The notes beneath the pieces are model-generated. The model ran no database searches. It was not told the DNA's origin and saw only the letters and a program-made list of their open reading frames with translations. A program made the position numbers and the translations under genes. From the NCBI GenBank assembly GCA_036782995.1, contig DAIPXZ010000001.1, positions 1 to 64,000 on the forward strand: DNA of 64,000 nt. The letters are read 5' to 3'. This document shows, one piece after another, positions 26,765 to 34,537 of the stretch. The DNA comes from DAIPXZ01 sp036782995. GTDB taxonomy: Bacteria; Bacillota; Clostridia; Saccharofermentanales; Saccharofermentanaceae. Every line of letters begins with the position of its first letter. Within the stretch, counting starts at the first letter, position 1.

Positions 26765-28240
26765 TTATGCTTTCGTAACGGTAGCTGCAGATGATGTTTC
26801 CGCAATCGCTTCGCCAGCTCCCGCCAAATCAGCGGCATCGGCAACATTTTTCGCATTTACAGCAGAAGTATCCATCTTCTTTCCTAAGTAATCAGGAAGC
26901 TGCATACCTGCCATCTCAAAGATTTCATTCATCGGAGGCACGCTCTTCATAAGTCCGGATACAAAGTTCGCTGTGGAGCTTTTGCCGTCGCCATTGCTTC
27001 CTGCGCCGCTGTCCCAAACAGTAACCTTGTCGATCTTCAAGTCGCGGATTGCTTCGACCTGAATCTTCATCAAGGCCTCCATCTTATCGGCGAGCATGAG
27101 CATCATAGCATCTTTCGCATTGCCACCAGCAGCATCGACAATTTTCTCGAAACCAGCAGCTTGCTTGGTCAAAATCTCTTGCATACCACGAGCTTCTGCT
27201 TCCATCTTTGCATAGATAGCACTTGCTTCACCAACGGCTTGACGGCGAATTCTTTCACCTTCTGCTTCAGCAGCAAGCTCGATTTCACGTTTCTGAATCT
27301 CTGCCTTTACGATAACATCAGCTTCGAGTGTTGCTTTCTCACGAGCAGAACGAGAAAGCTCAGCTTCTTTTTCTGCAAGATATGCTTCTTCGAGGGCTTT
27401 AGCGGCTTGTACCTTTTCTGCAGCGATTGCGATACGCATCGACTCAGCAGCCTTCTCACGACGAAGCGCTTCGGATTGTGCAACTTCAATCTTCGCAGTG
27501 TTTTCACCTTGGATTGCGAGAGAGTTCGCAGATGCAACCTCGATACGCTGATCCTTCTGAGCAATCGCTTCACCAATAGAACCGTCGCGCTCTTTTTCAG
27601 CAACGTTCTTCTTCGCATCGTTGATTGCTTTTGCGGCAGCTTCTTTACCAAGAGCGGAGATATATCCGGATTCATCACTGATATCAGTAACGTTAACGTT
27701 AATCAAGCGAAGACCGATTTTCTTCAATTCTGTTTCCACGTTGCGGGAAACTGCTTCGAGGAACTTATCACGGTCGGTGTTGATTTCTTCGATGTCCATC
27801 GTTGCAATAACCAAACGAAGCTGACCGAAAATAATATCCTTCGCAAGGTCCTGAATGTCAACTAAATGAAGTCCGAGAAGACGCTCAGCTGCGTTTTGCA
27901 TAACGCCTTGTTCTGTCGAAATACCGACGGTAAAAATCGAAGGTACGTCAATACGAATGTTCTGACGAGAAAGAGCGCTCTTTAAGTCAACCGAGATAGA
28001 AATTGGTGTCAAATCGAGATAAGCATAAGATTGTATAATCGGCCATACAAAAGATGCACCACCATGAATACAACGAGAAGATCTTGTCGATCCATCCGTA
28101 TTTTTACCGACTTTACCATAGATGACCATGATGCGGTCAGAAGGGCACTTTCTAAAACGAGAAAGGAAAATCAGTAAGCAGGTAAATGCCAACACAGCAA
28201 CAATGATAAGAACAACGAGTACTTCAAAATCAAATGGCAT
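26765..28240 (-). CDS. floT: Flotillin-like SPFH/band-7 membrane protein
   Basis: The protein has 491 residues. An N-terminal membrane hairpin (FEVLVVLIIVAVLAFTCLLI) is followed by the SPFH domain (about residues 35-200, with RNVETELKKIGLRLINVNVT). A long Ala/Glu-rich coiled coil follows (about 210-370, with AEAEGERIRRQAVGEASAIY), typical of FloT/YuaG. The C-terminus is a short low-complexity tail. Flotillins organise membrane microdomains and depend on an NfeD-type partner, which is the gene just upstream with a 16-base gap. AGGAGGATTATACT precedes the start. Confidence 0.88.
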   Translation of the reverse strand: MPFDFEVLVVLIIVAVLAFTCLLIFLSRFRKCPSDRIMVIYGKVGKNTDGSTRSSRCIHGGASFVWPIIQSYAYLDLTPISISVDLKSALSRQNIRIDVPSIFTVGISTEQGVMQNAAERLLGLHLVDIQDLAKDIIFGQLRLVIATMDIEEINTDRDKFLEAVSRNVETELKKIGLRLINVNVTDISDESGYISALGKEAAAKAINDAKKNVAEKERDGSIGEAIAQKDQRIEVASANSLAIQGENTAKIEVAQSEALRREKAAESMRIAIAAEKVQAAKALEEAYLAEKEAELSRSAREKATLEADVIVKAEIQKREIELAAEAEGERIRRQAVGEASAIYAKMEAEARGMQEILTKQAAGFEKIVDAAGGNAKDAMMLMLADKMEALMKIQVEAIRDLKIDKVTVWDSGAGSNGDGKSSTANFVSGLMKSVPPMNEIFEMAGMQLPDYLGKKMDTSAVNAKNVADAADLAGAGEAIAETSSAATVTKA

Positions 28241-28256
28241 AGTATAATCCTCCTAT

Positions 28257-29252
28257 TTATTGTTTGGTTACGATCAGAGTATTACCACGTGTAATTCCAA
28301 TTACAGTGACAGATGCTCCGGTCGGAATCAACTGTTTATCATCAGTAACCGCATCAAATTCAGTTATTTGTTCTTGAACGGTTACCATGATTTTTCCAGA
28401 ACGCTCACGTGAAGCGGGAATCGGCAGATATGTTTCTCCGCTCTTTCTGAGCGCATACCGTATGTCCATCGTTCCGTCGTCCTGAAGCTTCAGCATCCCC
28501 CACATTGCCAAAGCCATTAAAAACATTGCAGCAAATCCACATATGAAAGCGAGGAAGGATGCCACAATAATGGGCAGACCCGCATGAATAAATATTAACC
28601 CTGTCCATCCGAAGATGCAAGCAAAGGCGATAATCCCCTGCATGGTAAAAAGGCGAAGCCCTGTACCATGTGTCTTGTCTGCAAGGTCGTGATAGACATT
28701 GTCTTGCGGCAGATGCGAGTCATCGATTCCAGCATCCTGTGGAAGTGAATGTGTCATATGAATCGTATCTATATAGATATCGCCAGGTAATGCGCCGGGG
28801 TGTAAAACCTCGACTGGGATATGCCCCCCGAGATCCCCATGCAGGTCCCCTTGAATATCTCCGAAATGTCCGTCAATATTCCCTGCATGAGAATCACCGA
28901 AGTATGCGTCACCCAATTGGGTATTCCCCAAATGAGCGTCTCCCATGGGAGTGTCTCCCATGTGACTTCCGAAGTCCCCCAAATGGCCATCACTAAGGTT
29001 CGTATCCCCTAAGTGAGTCCCCCCCATATGACTCCCGAAATCACCGGAATGACCCCCACCAAAATGAGCATCACCGGCGTGACCGCCTAGGTCAACATCG
29101 TGTCCGCCAAAATCCGGACCCGAATGTGCCGCACCTAAAATGAGTAGAATAGTTTCAAAAAACAGTAGCACTGCACCGACTATACCGATGCACGCATAGA
29201 TTTGTTCTACCAGCTCCATGCTTTCGAACCAATTAATGAACCATGCAAACAT
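28257..29252 (-). CDS. NfeD-like membrane protein with Gly/Asp/His repeat insert
   Basis: The protein has 331 residues. One N-terminal helix (about residues 16-40) is followed by a roughly 100-residue Gly/Asp/His-rich stretch, two closely spaced helices (about 205-260) and a C-terminal beta-barrel of the NfeD/YuaF kind (RSGKIMVTVQ, IPTGASVTVIGITRGNTLIV). In YuaF-YuaG pairs this protein anchors the flotillin assembly. Acidic/His loops after the first helix exist in relatives, but the length and regularity here are unusual. It sits between the DUF1836 regulator and the flotillin gene with gaps of about 20 bases. Confidence 0.78.
   Translation of the reverse strand: MFAWFINWFESMELVEQIYACIGIVGAVLLFFETILLILGAAHSGPDFGGHDVDLGGHAGDAHFGGGHSGDFGSHMGGTHLGDTNLSDGHLGDFGSHMGDTPMGDAHLGNTQLGDAYFGDSHAGNIDGHFGDIQGDLHGDLGGHIPVEVLHPGALPGDIYIDTIHMTHSLPQDAGIDDSHLPQDNVYHDLADKTHGTGLRLFTMQGIIAFACIFGWTGLIFIHAGLPIIVASFLAFICGFAAMFLMALAMWGMLKLQDDGTMDIRYALRKSGETYLPIPASRERSGKIMVTVQEQITEFDAVTDDKQLIPTGASVTVIGITRGNTLIVTKQ
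28818..29132 (-). repeat. Pentamer-type repeat coding for G-(D/N)-x-x-(L/M/F)
   Basis: Within the NfeD-like gene the protein reads as successive five-residue units such as GDAHL, GNTQL, GDAYF, GDTPM and GDTNL, with two near-identical blocks GDFGSHMG. About 14 histidines lie in about 105 residues. The DNA shows matching imperfect direct repeats (for example gtccccc/catgtgact units around 28930-29050). The pattern recalls, but does not match, the pentapeptide-repeat consensus. Confidence 0.7.
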
Positions 29253-29275
29253 AACTTTATCCTCCCCTTGCGAGA

Positions 29276-29797
29276 TCAGCTTAATAATAGCTTCTCAGCT
29301 TCATGCTTTAAAACAATAGATAAGTGAGCGACATAAAGAATGGTGAGAAGCTTTTCTGCCTGCACTTTGCTGGTTCTTGTGTAATCCAACGGTACAAAAT
29401 CGATGGACTCTTCTACGAACTCCGCAAGCTTTGTCTCACTTCGAATTGGATCCGATGGTGTAAGAGAAAGCAAATGGCAAAAGGCTTTGTATACGAGATC
29501 ATCTTGTCCCACATACCTCAAAAGCTCGAGGATTTGTTCCAATGCAAACACATCCTTGAAGTAATTGAGGAGGGCGAGTCGCACAAACCGACTTCGGTCA
29601 TATAGCTTCTTGACCGGAGAAGGAATGAATCCGCGTTTTACCCAATTCTGTACGGTGTGTGGTTCAACACCGATGAGCTGTGTAATCTGTCTTAACTGCA
29701 TCCCCTCTGATAAAAACATCGGCCCATAGATTAAATCAACATCAGCTAAGTGCGACTGATTGACTTCTATCGTGGTACCGGGTAATCGAAAGGTCAT
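29276..29797 (-). CDS. DUF1836 helix-turn-helix regulator, MerR-like
   Basis: The protein has 173 residues after AAAGGAGGCG. The central MerR-like DNA-binding part reads LRQITQLIGVEPHTVQNWVK followed by RGFIPSPVKKLYDRSRFVRL. The C-terminal half is helical. DUF1836 proteins are unstudied Bacillota regulators with a MerR-type fold. Being first in the flotillin operon and just downstream of a promoter with an intra-spacer palindrome, it is a good candidate for autoregulation of this operon. No ligand-binding residues are evident. Confidence 0.8.
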   Translation of the reverse strand: MTFRLPGTTIEVNQSHLADVDLIYGPMFLSEGMQLRQITQLIGVEPHTVQNWVKRGFIPSPVKKLYDRSRFVRLALLNYFKDVFALEQILELLRYVGQDDLVYKAFCHLLSLTPSDPIRSETKLAEFVEESIDFVPLDYTRTSKVQAEKLLTILYVAHLSIVLKHEAEKLLLS

Positions 29798-29828
29798 ATT
29801 GTGCGCCTCCTTTCCGTTCGATGGTTGA

Positions 29829-29857
29829 ATTATATCAGACGGTCACTTGACTGTCAA
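29829..29857 (-). promoter_or_regulatory. Near-consensus promoter with palindromic operator in its spacer
   Basis: On the minus strand, TTGACA and TATAAT are separated by exactly 17 bases, a full match to the housekeeping consensus. The plus-strand sequence 29838-29855, GACGGTCACTTGACTGTC, is an 18-base palindrome of form GACnGTCAnnTGACnGTC that fills the spacer and overlaps the -35. A bound protein would block or reshape the promoter; the adjacent DUF1836 protein is the obvious candidate. Confidence 0.75.
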
Positions 29858-29997
29858 CAACGTTCGCGCGATTTTTTGGCATTGTTTTCTGTTCGGAATT
29901 GTGAATGCCTTTTCATCTATTTCCTGCCGCAAAAGAAAACAAATATGTATTAATGCATGGTAAAATGAATTCAACCTATGAATCGGAGGACACGATA

Positions 29998-30948
29998 ATG
30001 ACATGTACTTCATATTCATTTACTAGCGCTGATGGCGCTACTTCTATTCAATACTTTGTTTGGCCGCCAAAGTCTGCTGCGCGCGGTGTAATGCAAATCT
30101 CGCACGGTATGTGTGAATACATGGGACGATATGACGAGATGGCGGAATTTTTAAAACGAAAAGGTTTTGTTGTTTGCGGACTCGATCATTTGGGACATGG
30201 CGAATCGGTTGGTGAAAAGGATACATTCGGCTATTTTGGAAAGAAATATGGGCCGGATTTTCTCGTAGAGGATCAGGAAAAGCTACATCGTATTATGACT
30301 GACCTATACCCTGATGCGCCCTATATTATGTACGGACATTCGATGGGTTCATTTATCGCGCGACTTTGGTATGAAAAGTACGGTAACGATATTTCAGCCG
30401 TGATTTTCTCAGGCACAGCGACAGCTAATCCACTGGCAACGCCGCTTAAAGGCTTGGCACATCTTTCGATTCTTTTGCGTGGTGACAGAAAGCCAGCCGA
30501 CTTCATCGGGCGCACGATGTCGAAGGTATATACATCAAAGATTGAAAAGGTGCAAACCAACTCAGACTGGATTTCGCATGATTCGGACATAGTAAAGAAG
30601 TATGTGAATGATCCGTTTTGTAACTATACGTTTACGGATCGCGGGTATATTGACCTTTTCACAATGTTAGCGCGATGTAATCGCAAGAAGTGGTTTGCGA
30701 AGATTCCGAAGGATAAGCCGATGCTATTATTGTCGGGCACAGAAGATCCGGTCGGTGACTATGGCAAGGGCGTGATGATAGTAACGAAGAAGCTGCAAGA
30801 ATCAGGACAGAACCGCCTCATCATCGATCTTCGCTCGGGTATGCGTCACGAGCCACATAACGAGATAAATCGCAAGGTGATTTATCAACGACTTGAGGCT
30901 TTTCTGGTTGAAGTCGTGGAAAAGAACGGAAAAAAATCTGAAGTCTAA
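29998..30948 (+). CDS. Alpha/beta hydrolase, monoacylglycerol-lipase-like
   Basis: The protein has 316 residues from MTCTSYSFTSADG, after AATCGGAGGACACG; earlier in-frame ATGs (29905, 29953, 29965) lack a ribosome site and lie across a GGTAAAAT -10. Hydrolase motifs are QISHGMCEYMGRYDE, CGLDHLGHGESVG, the nucleophile elbow YGHSMGSFIARLW and an acid/His pair in LSGTEDPVGDYGKG and RSGMRHEPHNE. This is the pattern of serine-aminopeptidase/monoglyceride-lipase members (PldB-like), cytosolic esterases or lysophospholipases. It is monocistronic and ends at a shared bidirectional terminator. Confidence 0.83.
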   Translation: MTCTSYSFTSADGATSIQYFVWPPKSAARGVMQISHGMCEYMGRYDEMAEFLKRKGFVVCGLDHLGHGESVGEKDTFGYFGKKYGPDFLVEDQEKLHRIMTDLYPDAPYIMYGHSMGSFIARLWYEKYGNDISAVIFSGTATANPLATPLKGLAHLSILLRGDRKPADFIGRTMSKVYTSKIEKVQTNSDWISHDSDIVKKYVNDPFCNYTFTDRGYIDLFTMLARCNRKKWFAKIPKDKPMLLLSGTEDPVGDYGKGVMIVTKKLQESGQNRLIIDLRSGMRHEPHNEINRKVIYQRLEAFLVEVVEKNGKKSEV

Positions 30949-30956
30949 GTATAACG

Positions 30957-30982
30957 AAAAGCACCGCAGCGTCGGTGCTTTT
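30957..30982. terminator. Bidirectional terminator
   Basis: AAAAGCACCG and CGGTGCTTTT form a perfect 10-bp stem, so each strand has a T-run at its 3' side. It separates the convergent lipase-like and cardiolipin-synthase genes and overlaps the stop of the latter. Confidence 0.85.
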
Positions 30983-32531
30983 ACAGTATCGGAGCAAACA
31001 GGCGGAGAATTTGGCGTGCGACACTCCACGTTGGGTTATAACGTAATTCTTCAGGAAGAAGCTCATCAGAGACATCAAGGATTTGCATGAAATCTTCTTT
31101 GACGGACGCAATAGAGGGCGTATCGAGAAGCCAGACACCACATTCAAAATGAAGATAGAGGCTGCGATAATCGAGGTTGACTGTACCTACTGTTGCGCAA
31201 CGATCATCAACGATGAAGGCTTTGCTGTGGATGAAGCCAGGTGTGTAGGTGTATATTTTGACCCCTGCGGTAACGAGATCACGGAAAGAGGAGCGCGAGG
31301 CCTGGTATATTATCCATTTGTCCCATTTTCCCGGTGTAACAATACGCACGTCTATCCCGCTTTTGGCGGCGAGACAAAGGGCTGAAATCATGGAGTCGTC
31401 GATAATGAGATATGGCGTACTAATGTAGATGTATTTTTGAGCGGTTGTAATCATATGCATGTAGACGTGTTCAGATACATGCTCTGAATCAATCGGGGAA
31501 TCACAATAGGGTTGCACGTAGCCTTGAGTAGCTGAAAGTGTCGGCGGAGCTTCGTTCTTCCACGGATAAAAATCATAATAGTTATCTGGCGCTTTCTGCG
31601 CGATTTGCCATATTTCAAGGAAAAAGAGTGTGAGCGACCAAGCCGCCTCACCACGAACCATAATGGCAGAATCCTTCCAGTAGCCATGCTTTTGTATGAC
31701 GTTGATATATTCGTCAGAGAGATTGATACCGCCCGTGAACGCGCATTTCCCGTCGATTGCCGTGATTTTTCGGTGGTCACGGTTGTTTTGAATGGTCGTC
31801 ACAAAGGGCGAAAACGGGTTGAAGATGATACACTTTATTCCTTTGTCCTGCATATTCTGACGAAAGTGTTTTGGCAAGGTTAAAAAACAGCCAACATCGT
31901 CATATATGATACGAACTTCGATGCCCTGCGCGGCTTTGCGTTCGAGAATATCAATAATCGCATCCCACATAACGCCATTTTCGATGATAAAGTATTCCAT
32001 GAAAATGTATTTCTCCGCTTTTTCGAGTTCCTCCAAGAGGCGCGGAAAGAAGACTTCTCCCGGAGTAAGAAATTCGGTCTCTGTATTGGAATATACGGGA
32101 AAGCCCTCCTGCATGTCGAGATAGCGCATGTTGACCGTATAGGAAGGAGCATCATGTCGTGCACGAAGATGAGCGGTTTTTACCGATGGTGGCAATCGAA
32201 AGAGAGGGCGTACCTCTGCTTCGACACGTGCCGATGCGCGCACATATGATTTTGTCGTTCGTTGGTTGTTAAAGAAGATGTACATGACACCGCCGATTGT
32301 CGGCATAAGCAAAACAAGAAAAACCCAAATGAGCTTATACCCGCCCTTGTCTTTTTTACTGACAACATAGAGCGCGACGAGCAAGCTTAAGAGACGAAAC
32401 AGCAATGAGATGATACCGGAATAGCTGCCACCAATTAAAATGAGAACCACAAGAACCCCGATTTCCAATAGAATCAGAAAGCAGAAAAATATGCGACGTA
32501 AGATAAATGAAGGAAACAAGTGATTTCTCAT
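30981..32531 (-). CDS. cls: Cardiolipin synthase
   Basis: The protein has 516 residues with two N-terminal helices (about residues 10-65) and two phospholipase-D modules. The HKD motifs are NRDHRKITAIDG (about residue 257) and IHSKAFIVDDRCATVGTVN (about residue 430). It joins two phosphatidylglycerols into cardiolipin and glycerol at the membrane. The length is usual for ClsA-type enzymes of Bacillota. It follows the degenerate GGDEF/EAL gene by eight bases; its nearest purine-rich site overlaps that gene's stop. Confidence 0.9.
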   Translation of the reverse strand: MRNHLFPSFILRRIFFCFLILLEIGVLVVLILIGGSYSGIISLLFRLLSLLVALYVVSKKDKGGYKLIWVFLVLLMPTIGGVMYIFFNNQRTTKSYVRASARVEAEVRPLFRLPPSVKTAHLRARHDAPSYTVNMRYLDMQEGFPVYSNTETEFLTPGEVFFPRLLEELEKAEKYIFMEYFIIENGVMWDAIIDILERKAAQGIEVRIIYDDVGCFLTLPKHFRQNMQDKGIKCIIFNPFSPFVTTIQNNRDHRKITAIDGKCAFTGGINLSDEYINVIQKHGYWKDSAIMVRGEAAWSLTLFFLEIWQIAQKAPDNYYDFYPWKNEAPPTLSATQGYVQPYCDSPIDSEHVSEHVYMHMITTAQKYIYISTPYLIIDDSMISALCLAAKSGIDVRIVTPGKWDKWIIYQASRSSFRDLVTAGVKIYTYTPGFIHSKAFIVDDRCATVGTVNLDYRSLYLHFECGVWLLDTPSIASVKEDFMQILDVSDELLPEELRYNPTWSVARQILRLFAPIL

Positions 32532-32539
32532 TTTAAATG

Positions 32540-34159
32540 CTATTCATTATCCTCCGAATCGTCGCCTTCATCCTCAAAGGTATCACAAAGGAGCGACGGC
32601 GTGCTGAAGTAGTATCCTTGGAGATAGTCCGCACCTAAGCTGGTGCAAATCTCGGCAAGCTTGCGATTCTCGATGCCTTCCGCAACGACTTCAATCGCGG
32701 AGCTCTTCGCAAAATCGATGATGCTCTTCACGAGAGCGAGACCGCTTTCTGTTGTGACTTTACTAATCAGCGAGCGATCAATCTTGATTATATCAATTGG
32801 GAGATCCGTTACTAATCCATAGTTTGCCATGCCAGCTCCGAAACCGTCGATAACAATGGAAACACCGTGGTTACGAAGAAATTGTAGGTTTTCACGGGTT
32901 TGGTGTAAATCCGAAGCGAAGTTGCCGCGCAATTCGACCAAGACCTTCGCCGGGTCAACATTAGCTTCTTTGAGCGTCCGAATAAACTCCATGATGTTTT
33001 TTTCGTTAATGTCTTCTGCCGTCAGATTGATTGAAATCGGAAGGTCTTTGTATTGTGGTAGCTTCGAATACTCGATAAGACGCTTGGTCATGAAAATAGT
33101 AAGGTCGTGAATAACGGCAGTTTGTTCGATGACAGGAACGAATTCATCTGCCATCATACGAGTACCGTCTTTTCGTACCCATTTCGCTAACAATTCGATG
33201 CCGCCAACTTCATATGTGCCGCCGCGATGAACGGTCTGGTAAGCAGCTTGAATCGAGTTATTGCTCAATGCGTTCGGAAATTCGGATGCGATGCTGACGA
33301 TACCGCGATAGTAATCTTCCATACCAGGAGAGAAGCGGCAAATTCTTAATTCCTTCATAAAGGAATATCGCATAGCGACGTTGGAACGACTCATCAGTCT
33401 TTCCATGGTCTCCCCTTTTTCATGTGTTGCGAAGCCGCCGCGGAATGCGATGAACACCGGTACATTTTCGACATTAAGTGTCGTTTCATTTAGCTTTGAA
33501 AGTGTCACAATCAGGTCTTCGAGATTGTCTTTCTCGTTCGGATGACGTACAAGAACAGAAAATTCGAGTCCCGAATCATGGAAAATTTGCGCATGTGGAT
33601 ATGCTGTTAATGCCTTTTGTATTTCATTTGAAAAAGAAGCGATGATCTTATTATAGAATGTATATCCGAAAAATCCCTGTAGATCATTACCATCAACAAC
33701 GGACAATGTCACAAGAGAGACGGAACGGTCATCAAAGAGGATTTCTTGTTGTAATGCCTCATAATTTTTCAATCCAGTGAAACGATCAGTAGTTGCAAGA
33801 TTCATCATTTCGGCACTTCTTTTCCGGTTGTCGGTCGAGAAGGCAGATACGAGTAATGCAATAGCAATATAGATAAATACTCGAACACCCCACGCAAGAG
33901 AAAAGCTCCAAGAGGTCTGTTCGAGAACAATGGCCTCAATCGGTCCGACACCAACGCCGCAAATCAATGCAAATATGATACTGTTCGGTACAGAATACAG
34001 GCAGGACACAATCGCGATTAGAAGATACATAATATTGGCATATGCATTCGGTGTTCCGCCCGTCCGATATACGAGATAAACGACGGCCGCAGCCCCGATA
34101 TATGAAATCAGTATTGGAATGACCTTCATTAAACCATTTGTTGACTCATTCTTGCTCAT
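32540..34159 (-). CDS. Membrane protein with degenerate GGDEF and EAL domains
   Basis: The protein has 539 residues. About four N-terminal helices (residues 10-110) precede a GGDEF-type domain (about 125-260) whose signature reads DSGLEF instead of GGDEF, then an EAL domain (about 285-530). In the EAL part the metal/general-base set is partly kept (ELLAKW, SINLTAED, IKIDRSL, VVAEGIE, LQGYYF), but the DDFG pair reads DGFGAG and ELTES reads ELRGN. It is probably not a diguanylate cyclase, and phosphodiesterase activity is doubtful. It may instead bind c-di-GMP or a partner. It is coupled to cls. A GGCGGAC site precedes the ATG. Confidence 0.82.
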   Translation of the reverse strand: MSKNESTNGLMKVIPILISYIGAAAVVYLVYRTGGTPNAYANIMYLLIAIVSCLYSVPNSIIFALICGVGVGPIEAIVLEQTSWSFSLAWGVRVFIYIAIALLVSAFSTDNRKRSAEMMNLATTDRFTGLKNYEALQQEILFDDRSVSLVTLSVVDGNDLQGFFGYTFYNKIIASFSNEIQKALTAYPHAQIFHDSGLEFSVLVRHPNEKDNLEDLIVTLSKLNETTLNVENVPVFIAFRGGFATHEKGETMERLMSRSNVAMRYSFMKELRICRFSPGMEDYYRGIVSIASEFPNALSNNSIQAAYQTVHRGGTYEVGGIELLAKWVRKDGTRMMADEFVPVIEQTAVIHDLTIFMTKRLIEYSKLPQYKDLPISINLTAEDINEKNIMEFIRTLKEANVDPAKVLVELRGNFASDLHQTRENLQFLRNHGVSIVIDGFGAGMANYGLVTDLPIDIIKIDRSLISKVTTESGLALVKSIIDFAKSSAIEVVAEGIENRKLAEICTSLGADYLQGYYFSTPSLLCDTFEDEGDDSEDNE

Positions 34160-34313
34160 GTCCGCCTCTTTTCTGAATCAATTATCGATTCGTGAAATAA
34201 AGAACTGGTTTAATATGTGTAACCTTTTTGAAAAAAGAAAACTTACTTTAATGACCTCTCCATCTTATCAAAAATAATTTGTAAAGTCATCACGGTTTTG
34301 TGAACTGTCCATA

Positions 34314-34451
34314 CTATTTTTGTTTCCTTGCCATGCGAATCAAGAGAATCATTACAACAAGTAGTCCGATTGCCGCCAAACAAACACCGACGATCATGGG
34401 TAGATTTGAACCACGATCGCCGGTTATTGGTAGAAAATGTAGATTTATCAT
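34314..34451 (-). CDS. Orphan 45-residue LPxTG-anchor microprotein
   Basis: A short frame after AGGTGATATT encodes MINLHFLPITGDRGSN, a hydrophobic segment (LPMIVGVCLAAIGLLVVMIL) and a basic tail RMARKQK. This is a full sorting signal (LPITG, helix, positive tail) with almost nothing before it and no signal peptide. An upstream in-frame ATG at 34490-34492 would add 14 residues but no export signal. It lies between the ABC-2 exporter genes and the GGDEF/EAL gene, on the same strand. It may be a relic of a surface protein or a real small membrane protein. The stop is TAG. Confidence 0.5.
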   Translation of the reverse strand: MINLHFLPITGDRGSNLPMIVGVCLAAIGLLVVMILLIRMARKQK

Positions 34452-34537
34452 AATATCACCTGCTTTGCATTCTGTGAATAATACTATCCTCATTTCTATT
34501 ATGCACTGAATTGCAGGTTTGTCACAGACACAATAGC

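Noticed and set aside
27161..27865. Cys/Phe-rich plus-strand frame of 234 codons
   Set aside because: It is the complement of the flotillin coiled coil; no ribosome site and very skewed composition.
28818..29132. CRISPR-like direct repeats
   Set aside because: The repeats are imperfect, in phase with codons and make a coherent Gly/Asp/His protein repeat inside an NfeD-like gene; there are no spacers of equal length.
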